Below, in pieces: positions 11,752 through 22,204 of a stretch of 64,000 nt of DNA; position 1 is the stretch's first letter, and each line of letters starts with the position of its first letter. Source of the stretch: Utricularia gibba (lineage: Eukaryota > Streptophyta > Magnoliopsida > Lamiales > Lentibulariaceae). Location of the stretch: the NCBI GenBank assembly GCA_002189035.1, contig NEEC01000002.1, positions 5,727,001 to 5,791,000 of the forward strand, written 5' to 3'. The position numbers and the translations under genes were made by a program. Under the pieces are notes generated by a model. The model made no database searches and was not told the DNA's origin. It worked only from the letters and a program-made list of their open reading frames with translations.

Positions 11752-13034
11752 TAATGTTATTCTTGAAATAAATATGCATGAGTTGGTGACGATAAATAGG
11801 AGTGAAAAAAAAAAGCAACATGTCTAATTTTAAAAATTTAGTATGTTTGTTATGAATTTTATGCACCTTTTAGAAATTTTGTAATCAAGATTTAAGGTAT
11901 AACAATGCTTAAAATCTGAAAACAAAATTGGATTTCAAATTGGACCAAAAAATCAAAATTTCTACAAGATGATCTAAATTTTGGAGAAATTTCATAGACA
12001 TGTAAAAATAATATAATATATATTGAGAATAAAAATTATTAATAAATATTAGTATAATAGACACCTTGCTTCCAATAAGTTGAAATTCTATTAAAAAATT
12101 CAAAATTTCATCTAAATTTAACACCTTGCTCTAAAATACAAAGAAGTTTTTTGAGTCGAGGGAATGATAATGAAACCCAATTTTGGACTCCGAATTTTAT
12201 CTCAACCATATAGTTATTTTACTGCTTATAATAATTGAAAAAAATATAAAGCATGATTCAACAATAAGATAATGCTCTCGACACTCAAAAAAGAAAATTC
12301 ATTAAATATGAGAATTTAGGCATAATGTGGTCTTCAATCACTATGAACAACATGGTCATCGGACTCCTCGAAATTAGATGAAGTCGATAATGTGTTGGTT
12401 GATCGAATCTTGACCATTCTGAAGTCTTTTGCCAATCCACTAGTAGTGTGTGTGTGTGTGTGTGAAGAAGTTGGCAAAGTGCACAAAGCAGCTGAGAGGC
12501 ATCTGATTCTTCTGATGCTCATTTTTGCACTAAGAAAAAGTCACTTTGTCTTGAGGGTAGTATGAGATTCCCTTCTCCACCTCAATGTTGTTCCACTTTC
12601 ATCTCTATTGGGAAGTCTTGAGTTTCTTTGAACAGATGACCAGTGGAGCTTTTTTAGATCTTGATGTGTGTGATAAAATAATCTAATGAATAGTGTATTT
12701 AAATTATTTATTTTTATATAAACATATATCATATGATTATAATTAATTATGTATTTCATAATTAAACACGTTTATTAAACAAATGTAGTTCTCAGCATGT
12801 GTTTGGAGGTATACACAAACTTACTAAACATGGCCCTTTGGTTTTGTTCCACAATTTTCCTCTTGTTTCATGTCCTTAACTGCCAATCTCATCCAACCAT
12901 AGTTGTTGCTGGTTTGGTTATCCACCTAAAGTGCTTACATCCCTTTGACAAAGTAGTAGGATTCTAACACCACTTTCTTTTTAAAACAAAGTTGATCCTC
13001 ATATTCTCTATCATCAGTCACGCAGTGCAGTAGT
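11752..13034. other. intergenic region with GT microsatellite
   Basis: AT-rich spacer between the F-box array and the HMA-protein gene. A (GT)n microsatellite of about nine units lies at 12446-12464. A minus-strand open frame at 12334-12522 runs through that microsatellite and matches no family I know. The last 200 bp should hold the promoter of the gene starting at 13035; no sharp motif was assigned. Confidence 0.45.
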
Positions 13035-13774
13035 ATGGATGAGATCTCCTCATCGCCTCCTCCTCCTTTCTCCTCTGCACCTTCTCCGATCACCACAGGA
13101 GGCCCGGCGATCGACCGCCACAATCCGATAATTAGGGATCCCAAAAGGATATCCAAATTACTCTCCAAGCCACCGGCCGGGGACCGGAAAACGGATAAGA
13201 GTGATGAAAGTGGAGATGGTTTATCTAAAGATGGGATGTTGAGAAGCCCCTCTGATGACTTCATCAGCCCTCCTGATTCTCCGGATGTAGAATTCTCAAC
13301 CCCTTTAGCAGATATTCATCTGGTAGCAGAAGATTACAAGGATGCAAATACTCAGCAACCACAACAACAAACCCCATGTTCGAGTCCGCCGCCGCCTGAG
13401 ATGCAGGTTCCGTTGTTCATTTTTTTCATCAGTGAAGTTGTTCTTGACTTGAAACCATCTGCAGGTGGTTGTTATGAGAGTATCACTGCACTGCAGAGGA
13501 TGTGAAAGAAAGATCAGGAAGCATATCTCCGAGATGCAAGGTGTTGCACAACTCATGCATTATTTGTGCACGATCCATTTCAGTATTTGACAAGCATGAC
13601 CCTGGTACAGGGGTATCCTCTTTCAGCATAGATTTCGCTGCAAAGAGGGTGATGATCGCAGGGAACGTGACTCCGTTAAGTGTGATCTCAAGCATATCTG
13701 AGGTGAAGAACGCTCATCTTTCAATCGAACAAGTCACCTCCTGCACACAAGGAGCTCAGTTGCAGGGAGGGTGA
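13035..13774 (+). CDS. HMA-domain protein, NaKR/HIPP-like
   Basis: Three exons: 13035-13406, 13465-13540, 13611-13774; 203 aa. The N-terminal 124 residues are Ser/Pro-rich and probably disordered. Residues 125-190 form a heavy-metal-associated (HMA) ferredoxin-like fold beginning VVVMRVSLHCRGCERKIRKH, with the metal-ligand pair Cys134-x-x-Cys137. The combination of a basic, proline-rich N-terminus and a C-terminal HMA resembles SODIUM POTASSIUM ROOT DEFECTIVE (NaKR) proteins, which act in phloem ion transport and flowering. The splice sites are inferred from phase and homology. No CaaX prenylation motif is visible at the C-terminus (it ends QLQGG), which fits NaKR-type better than classic HIPP proteins. 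Confidence 0.85.
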
Positions 13775-14156
13775 TAGTTGCATCATACACATCCCTATTG
13801 TCATGTACTTTTTTTTAACTGTCACCAACGTAACCTTCACTTTTCACTGATGAATTGAAAATATTATAAAATTGGACATCACTCGGAAAAATTATTTTCA
13901 AAAATGGTCTGGCCATCTAAATTTTTTATTTATTTTAATGATAAAAAAAAAAAAACAAACGAGTGTGGATGTAGTAAGAATGCATTCCTGGACTTCATAA
14001 GTTGGTTGGACTGCGCATATATATACAAGCAGCTTAACAGTTTAATCAACAAGCAAGGCTTATCCAAAATCATCGCAGTTGTGCGTAGCAGAAGAGATGG
14101 AAGCGAAAATAAGGAGCCAGACAGGCAAAAGCCAAGCCAAATAAAGCATTATTACC
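13775..14156. other. convergent 3' spacer
   Basis: Lies between the ends of the HMA-protein gene (+) and the cystathionine beta-lyase gene (-). It should hold both 3' UTRs. No independent gene was seen; the open frame at 13904-14176 overlaps the CBL 3' end and is not supported. Confidence 0.5.
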
Positions 14157-16882
14157 CTAAGAAGGCCCTGTCCTGAGAGCATTTTCCAAGTCCGCAATCA
14201 AGTCTCCAACATCTTCGATTCCGACAGAGATCCGAACGAGATCCTCTGTTAGGCCTCTGGCTTCGCGGACAGCGGCAGGGATGCTGGCGTGTGACATGAA
14301 GCAGGGTAAGCTGATTAGGGACTTGACACTCCCTGCATGATTAGAAGGAACCCATGAGAGAAAAGGTTTTCGGGGTGTTAAGATATAGGAGTCTCGGCAA
14401 GTTTTATTGGGAAGCTACCAAAGCTCACTGTGATGTTGAAGTATTTAGTTGCTTCGACTATATGCTTTGACAAGGGAATGGATCCCGTCAAGAAACTTAG
14501 AACAGATCCTGCGCCGGTTGCCTGCAAGAAGGTGTTGGATTTTGCGGCGTTGGTAGGAAAGCTTGCTAGATTTTTGTAGTGTACCTGTGAGTAGTGTAGC
14601 GATCGGCCTGGATGATGAGGAAGACCAGCATAATTTACTGTCTTTACACGTGGATGAGAGTCGAGAAATTCTGCAATTTTCTGTGCGTTTTCCTGTACAT
14701 AATCAATGAAAACCACTTCAATCCTGGGACACATAAGATTAGATGGAAGAATATAATCCGATGATACAACCCAACCCTTTACCTGAAAAGTCTAAATTTG
14801 ATGAATACCTGTTGTTTTTGAACTCGTAAGGCCATAGTTTCAACACCTCTCAAAGCAAGCCAGCAGTCAAATGGTGCTAACCCTGTCCCTTCTGCATTCT
14901 GCAGGAAATAAAGTTCTTTTGCCAGGCTGAAAATCATTATGGAGAGCTAGAGTTACAAATCGAACGAGAGTTCCAGTTCCAAGTGTGCCTGAAACAAGGG
15001 TTAAGCATTAATATGAACAAGCCACAGAAGAAAACCTTTCTTCCTTGATGGCAAGAACACCTGCCATGATGTCACTGTGTCCCGATATAAATTTTGTAGC
15101 AGAGTGCATCACAATATCTGTTTACAGATCAACAAATTAGTATTCATGGAGTATGCTGTTAACACAATCTGGATATACCTGCTCCCAGTTCCAGGGGTCG
15201 AGATAATACAGGCGACATTATGCTGTTATCCACCAAAACAAGAGCGCCATGAGCATGTGCAATTTCGGCTATTTTCTATATACAGGATCAGAATGAAAAA
15301 TCAAATTGTAATATTTTTACGTTGTGCATATTGGGAGCATCCAAACAACCAAAGCCATCTCAAAATAAAAATGATCTCCCTTACACGAATATTAGAAATC
15401 CGTATTCGTGGGTTTGTTGGACTCTCCAACCAGACAAGTTTGGTCCTTGGACCTAATGCAGATTCAACTTCTTCAATATTTGTTGTATCAACTCGCCTAA
15501 AATAAATGACCTAGCCATTAGAGTTGCTTGATAATAGTAATCTAACTAAGTGGAAGTCGGAGAACCAAACGAACTTGACTATAACTCCAGATTTTGGAGT
15601 TACTCGTGATAGCAGACGATCAGAACCACCATACATGTCATCCCCAGCAACAATCTCATCGCCTTCCATAAAGCAGGGGAAATCAATGTATTTTATCCCC
15701 CAAAAAATATTTAAATGTCTGGATTAAAGTTTACTACCTGACCCAAGAAGACGAGTGACAGCTGACAAGGCAGCCATTCCACTGGTGAAGCACAATGCTC
15801 TACTGGCCTTATCAAGCTTCGCCAGGAGCCTAAAGCAACAAAAAGGTGAGTAAACCACGAACAGATTTGCTAAAAGACGAACAGATGTCAGCAAAAATAA
15901 TGCGCATGAAGAATAAAGTACCTTTCCAAGACATCCCGAGTTGGGTTTCCACTTCTCGTATAGTCATACGGACCATATTCAGTGGCCGAAGGCTGAAGAA
16001 AACGTGATTTTCTTAGAAAAATACCAAGCCAATATCGGATACCCATGGTGAATGATGTTCATTTCTTTAAGAAAGAGAGTTTCATTTCTGAAAAATCAAC
16101 AAAATGGAACAAAAGATCAAAAATTTTAATTCATCTCAGTGCGCTCCTGCAACACATGAGATTTTCGTAAATTTGGTGTAAAACCAACTCTACTTGTTAA
16201 ACAATGCCAGATTTTCGTGAAACGTGTGTAAATTGGTAAATACCATTTTGAGTATCAAAATATGTCAAAGCGCAAGTATTGAAACTTTACTTGCTTAAAC
16301 GTTGCAGTCTGATACAGAGGGGTGCTCAGTGCTTCGTATGGATCAAACTCATTACCAAAGTTTACCAGCAATGTTGAAATATTAGGCTCTACTTCGTCAG
16401 TGATGTTTGTGGTCTCCATTACTGAAATCAATCATCACGAATCTACACTAGTACAAATCGCAAAAGAACCATAGAAACACTCACCATCTGCGCACTCGGC
16501 TACACTGTCAATCAACGCTGATCTACAAGCATCCATCTCCCTATCTCTTGAACAATTTGATTTGAATTTCTCAACTCCATGAGAATACCCATTACTTAGA
16601 ACTTTACACCGCAATGAAGATACATTGCTACTGCAAAGAAACTGACAAAAAAAGAGATGAATTGAATTAGATAGGAAAAATTTACTCCATTTTTTAGAGC
16701 CAAAGACATACGAAGTCAAAACACCCTCCACATAGAACAAAAAATTCCAGCTTTTATTAAACGCAAAATGCAGCATCTAACCCTAAATGAGTCGAAAAAA
16801 CAACACCACTTACATCTTTACCGAATTGCGATGCTGAAAGAAATACAGGCGATGGTTTAAGAGAGAAGGCAGCAGCTACCAT
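14157..16882 (-). CDS. CBL: cystathionine beta-lyase, chloroplastic
   Basis: Thirteen exons, all phase-consistent: 16882-16814, 16641-16485, 16421-16291, 15992-15922, 15829-15738, 15662-15575, 15496-15385, 15275-15179, 15117-15036, 14926-14809, 14692-14585, 14521-14419, 14332-14157; 467 aa. This PLP enzyme cleaves cystathionine to homocysteine, pyruvate and ammonia in methionine synthesis. The N-terminus ([12 protein letters not shown]...) is Ser-rich without acidic residues, as expected of a plastid transit peptide. The PLP-binding Lys is about residue 281 in HSATKF. Other family marks are [23 protein letters not shown] and, at the C-terminus, [19 protein letters not shown]. The length matches plant CBL (about 460 aa). 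Cystathionine gamma-synthase is less likely because the C-terminal sequence is CBL-type. Confidence 0.95.
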
Positions 16883-17446
16883 TGCCGAGGATCGGTTGCC
16901 GTTAAAAAAATCACAGTAGCCCTTGAATTCCTACGCAACTCGCCAACAAAACAGACAGACATCTGAATAACGTTCACGCGCTGGTATATTTATTTGTAAA
17001 TTATTTCTTGGAAATGATTATTGTATAATGAATTTATACACAGAATATAAAAAAAGATTAATATTTTTTATAAAAATATTAAATATATTAATATTGCTAT
17101 ATTTTAAATACATTTAAATTAAAATTAAAATTTTAAAAATTAAATATAAATTCATTAATTTATTAATGCATTTGAAAAAAGAAAAACAAAATAAAAGAAA
17201 AATACAATATTTTTATAAAAAAATATGTTCATAATTCAACCACTAACTCTTTTAACACTTTCACTTCATCACTAATACAAACGAACTCCCATATTCAAAC
17301 TTGCTTTCACCTCCCATATTCATTACTATGGCATTTTATTCTAAATTTTAAAATCATAGGTCAATCTATAACGATCGAGATTTTGAAATTATAAATCTTC
17401 AATTGATCCCTACCACATTTCGATCGATCTCTAACGATTAAGGTAT

Positions 17447-17758
17447 TGTTTGGTATGCATGTTAAGTGATCTTAACAATGATGTTAAATTAAAATTTTGT
17501 TTGATAACGGTTGTGTATTTACACAATATTGTTTATCTAAACATGTAAGGAACACATTTTGTTTGGTACAAGAGATTATATAATGAGGGTTTTGGATTAT
17601 TTATGATTGAATATATTAAATATAATAGATTATACATTTTTATGTTTAGTATGTATAATTGAATTTATTTGTGATTAGACAAATTATACATTGATTTTAC
17701 CAAACACATCAAAAATATAATCATAAGTAAAAATATCACTTATCTCGCGTACCAAACA
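17447..17758. mobile_element. MITE-like element with terminal inverted repeats
   Basis: About 312 bp with no coding capacity. The left end (TGTTTGGTATGCATGTTAAG, from 17447) and the reverse complement of the right end (TGTTTGGTACGCGAGATAAG, ending at 17758) match at about 20 of 24 positions over the inverted repeat. The interior is AT-rich. Size, inverted termini and lack of a gene fit a miniature inverted-repeat transposable element. The target-site duplication is not clear, so I do not assign a superfamily. Confidence 0.55.
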
Positions 17759-18564
17759 TGACTTCAATGAATAGAATTGAAAGAATAGGATAAATGATTG
17801 TAAAAAATCTTTAAATAATAGTAAGATATTTTGGATCATTTTCATAAAATTATTTATTTAATAACAATATACCAAACATAAAATATTATAAACATTCATA
17901 TTTAATTACAATATTATCAAACGCATATTCAATTTAAACAATAGATGACTGTTTATCTAAACAACAATAACCTTAACAAACTATAAACTAAACAATCGTA
18001 ACAAATAGAGACCTAAGATCTTGAAACTTTTGGCCGGTTCCACCACTGTGGAGCGTTCCGAACCTCCAGAACGTGACCGATAGGGAGAGGTCTTCTAACC
18101 TCCTTAAAACAATCCGGGAGATTATGCTAATGAAGGTAGTATTTGGCCTCCTCAACAAGCGTTCAAGAATTGGAAGAATTCTTGGGTCGTACAAAGTATG
18201 AATATTTATACATGTTAACAGTTGTAGTTATTTATAAAAGAAATAGATTCTCATAATTAATTCTAAAAAATCTCTCTTGAAATCATACTCTTTATTTAAT
18301 TTGAATGATTCTCAAAAAATCATTTCTAATAAAAAAAATAGAAGTTATTCTAAAAACAAAAACTGAGTGAATTGAGTTTCTGAACAAGAACGTTGATTTG
18401 ATTATTTCAACCACGATACGATTGCTAATCCTCGTTTCAAGTGATACCATAATCAGGGTTACAACAAATCATCTTCTACATCTCCGTGGACATGAATTCC
18501 TTTAGCTCTACAGAGAATCACGGCCACCCACCATTCAGTCCAGCACGGAGTTCCGGCAGTGAGA
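17759..18564. other. spacer downstream of the KH gene
   Basis: AT-rich up to about 17990, then a less AT-rich block at 17990-18200 whose minus-strand frame (68 aa) has no recognisable family, then the likely 3' UTR of the KH-domain gene. The short region 16883-17446 on the other side of the MITE is the CBL promoter plus AT-rich filler. Confidence 0.4.
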
Positions 18565-21373
18565 TCAGGACCTAAAGCTGCTGTGTCCGCCGTCTGCACC
18601 TGATGAGCTATACCCACTGTAACGATGCGCCGATAGCACCGACGGCAAGTATGCGCTGCTGCCAACTAACTGCGGATTGGAAGTCCGAAGTCCAGGCTCC
18701 ATGTTGGAGTAGCCGCCGGGAAGCGGCTCTGGGTGCCCGCCAGTGAACTCCTGGACAACAATGTAGTGCATTTGGATCATCATTCATCTCTTTCTTCTCA
18801 TAGCATTGTGAAGTTTTACAGTAGCAGTTGAATGTGAGAGAGGGATACTTGGAATTGAAAGGAAAACTACTTTGGAATCGAAAGGCATTATTCAGCAAAG
18901 AAACCTGAATCAATTGCTGAGCTATCTGGACTTGTGATGAGGTGCCTTTTATTTCCACTGTTATTTCATCAGGCAGCATCTCGCTTTCCTGCACCGTGAG
19001 AATAGCACCGCTTGTACGTCTGATGTAATCAATATTTGAGCCCTGGACTCCTATGATATCCTCTGCATAAGCAAGAGGAATTTGCATCGTATGTGCAATC
19101 TGCAGATGCGCACAACATACCATAAATCAACAGCTCAGAGTGCAAAACTAGTACTCCAAACAACTGAATACAGTCAGTATTGCACAAACCTGTGTTACTA
19201 CAGGGCCCCCAAAACGTCCTAATGCTGAGGAACGACTTCCAATTTCCAAGGGCGAAGGGTGAGTTTCAAGACCACGATCACCATACAGCAAGAGTCGTGA
19301 GGGATGTATGTGAGATTCTAACTGGATTTCACGTCCAAAATGAAGCGGATCCCGCTTTAATGAAGCAGGAAAATCAGACACCAATGAGGGTTGCGGAATA
19401 GCATGAAGGAACGCCTTTTCAGACCAGGCATCAGCTGGCCTCTCTTGAGCTACTGGTGTGGTGTACTGTGAAGGATAAGAGGATTGGAAGATCAGAACCC
19501 CCCTCTAAGCTATTACAAAGGAGGACTAAAGAACTTACGGTTTTCTCAAACAAGGGGAGAACACTATGATCCATCAAAAACTTTCTCAAATGCCCAAGCA
19601 CGGATTCCAGTGCTGGGATCACCTTCAGAGCCTCTCCTTGTAATTCCACAATTCTTTCATCAGAATCCGCATAAATTGGCAATTCCTCTGCAGACAAGAA
19701 TGTCAACGTTTTATATGCACAGAAGTTTCTTCAATATAACATGGGGTGATAATGAATTTAAAAAATAACAGAGCGGCAAGGAAGAGAGCTAAGTTCATTC
19801 TGAAATAAGCATGCAATGAAACATCACAGAAAAAGGTTCGGGTATGAACAAAATAATGGAAAACATTCAGATTCTATTAGCATTAACTTGTGCGTAGTTG
19901 AGAAAATGTTAGAGACTTCATAGTGTGGAGCTCATATGAGCAATCTCATTTCAATTTAATATAGGCATAGCAGACACGGTTCTGTGAAAGACTTACAAAC
20001 ATGTGGAACCAACTTAAAAGCTAACTAATGTCGCATAATGCATACCATGAGAAAGGACACGGACAGAAGCCCCAGAGCCATCCTGAATTGCCTTGATTAC
20101 GGATCCCTGCTTTCCTATTAGGCTCATCGCTTGTGTTGATGGCACCAACAATCGGATCAAACAAAATGAAATGGCAGCAGGGTCACCTGCTTTAATATCT
20201 ACATTCTCAGGTAAACCATTGATGCATTTGAAAATTCTTATTGTGGCTTCCATCGCTGGAGCTATCTCAACATCTGGTTCTTCCTTCCCAGATATCAATA
20301 CCTGGCATGGAAAATGAAAAAAAAAAATTAGTGGAAACAAAAGAAACTCCAAAGAGCCTTGAGTCCCCGAATAGAAAGAGAGCAAATAGGTGGCATAGAA
20401 ATGAAGAATAAAGAAGAGGGAAAAAAAGCAGGAAGCGGCTTCAAGAATGACATCATATGTTATCAAAATGTAAGGGATAAAAATAAGATGTTAGTGACTC
20501 AAGTCTTTATTACGTATGAAGACAGAGTGTTTTGCAACTTTTGCAATGGAATTCTAAAAGAAGCAGGTGTAATGAATAGGTACGATTCTTCCCACCGTTA
20601 TTGTAAAGAATCGGCTAAAATTATCTCAATTATTGAAAAGCAAAAGGCATGGAATCGCTAATATGATGGCAAGATGGCATGTTGACTGAAGTTCTCATCA
20701 ACAACATGCATCTAATCCTGGGTTAACAATCGCATTTTTTCCTCAAGATAGCCAACCAAGTAACCTAACAAAAAAATATACTCTACATTCGATGACGAAA
20801 TTGAAATCTATTCACTGGTGTGATAAAAAAATATATTTCTTTTTTTCTTTTCATCCTTTGGATAGGACTTCGCCCATCACTGAAGCAACCACTACACTTT
20901 GTAGAATATATAAAAACTTGCGGTGGCAGTCGCCTGCATCTAAAGAACTCCGACCTTGAACCCAAAGCACAACCAATGACGAAGTCCAGAACACATAAAC
21001 GACCTGAACACAAAGCGAAGGCAGACAATATCAAGAAAGTCAAGTAAAAAAGGAATATTACAATGCGATCTGGCGAAGTAGCAGGACCATCAAGCACACG
21101 AACCCTAGCCCTTGTTTCCTCAACCAACTTCTTGATAAGATCCCCCTTCCGTCCAATAATACCTCCAACTTTCAGCACCGGAACCACTACTCTAAAAACG
21201 TTGATTCCTGGCCAACCCGGCCACCTAGCCCTCAGCATCTGCGGATCAGTATCCTTTTCAGCCGAAGTTTCGAGCTCTGAATCCATTTCCGGATGCTCCG
21301 CCGGCATTACCTCAGCCACGGGATGCTCTAACCCGGCGGCGCCCTCGTCAATCATTGCTTGAACGGCGGACAT
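18565..21373 (-). CDS. three-KH-domain RNA-binding protein, PEPPER/FLK-like
   Basis: Six exons: 21373-21062, 20301-20046, 19687-19539, 19465-19190, 19099-18905, 18750-18565; 457 aa, all phases agree. An acidic N-terminus leads into RWPGWPG (residues 50-56), typical of this plant clade. Three KH domains follow, each with its GxxG loop: GRKG at 74-77, GKQG at 167-170 and GVQG at 348-351. A Ser/Tyr/Gly-rich tail ends the protein. Relatives PEPPER and FLK are nuclear RNA-binding proteins that control pistil development and flowering time through FLC-related RNAs. The KH1 wording (VVVPVLKVGGIIGRKGDLIKKL) seems nearer to PEPPER, but I cannot separate the two for certain. Its start lies 831 bp from the divergent PHD gene. 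Confidence 0.88.
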
Positions 21374-22204
21374 TGGTTCTGGTAAACAATCCGGTGCCTT
21401 TTGGGTGAAATACCGAAGGTTTTTGCAAGACCAAAAAGGAAAAACAGAGTTCCCTGAAATTAATATCAAATTTAGTCCATAAATCAGCCTAGGGTATATC
21501 AATTATAAAAAAAAAGATTTTATTTTCTCCATTATTTATTTCATATAATTTCTACAATATTCACCAATTTTAAAATTCAAGAAAATTTTAAATTCGAAAA
21601 CTGAAATTTCGAAAAAAAAATCCGAAATCTAAGCTTGATATTTACCGTCATCGTCTCATGAACACATTTTTTTTTTTTTTTAATTATTAGCAGAAGGCTT
21701 TTCGTATGTAGACTGCTTTCTTTCTTCCATTCATGGCTTCCTGGAGAGGTTTGTGGATAATCATCTGACGCAACTCACGATCAGATAAATAACTGCCAAA
21801 GTGCAGGCTTAGTATTCATCCTTACCGCCAATCCGTCTGCACTTTCGTCAGTTGCCGCTCTCTCAGCTCCACCCAACGACACAATTCAATTTCAAAACCC
21901 TAGCGCTAGATTCCGATTTCCCTTTCCTCCGGAAATCTGCGGCCTGGGGGACTGAACGGATCTTCCTCAGCTTCTCCGATTTCGATTTCGTGCTGATGAT
22001 GTATGTAGTGAATTTAGTTTAGCAGTTTTGATCGTTGATTCTGTTTTCAGATCCGGAGATTTGGTTGTTGCTGATAGATAGTTTGCCGCTGTTTTGAAGG
22101 TTTCTTTGTTCAATTTCTTTGCGTTGGATGGGTTTATTTTCTCCATTTTTCCGATTTCACGGCTTACGGAAATGTAGCTTTGGTCTTGTGGACAGATAGG
22201 GCGT
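21374..22204. promoter_or_regulatory. divergent intergenic promoter region
   Basis: Separates the start codons of the KH-domain gene (-) and the PHD acetyltransferase gene (+). It includes both 5' UTRs; a 5' UTR intron is possible on either side. No TATA box or named element was assigned with confidence. Confidence 0.45.

Noticed and set aside
12334-12522. Small secreted peptide gene on the minus strand
   Set aside because: The frame runs through a CA/GT microsatellite, has no clear signal peptide and matches no peptide-hormone motif I know.
17988-18194. 68-aa minus-strand frame as a gene or transposase fragment
   Set aside because: No family motif, no intron structure and no supporting context.
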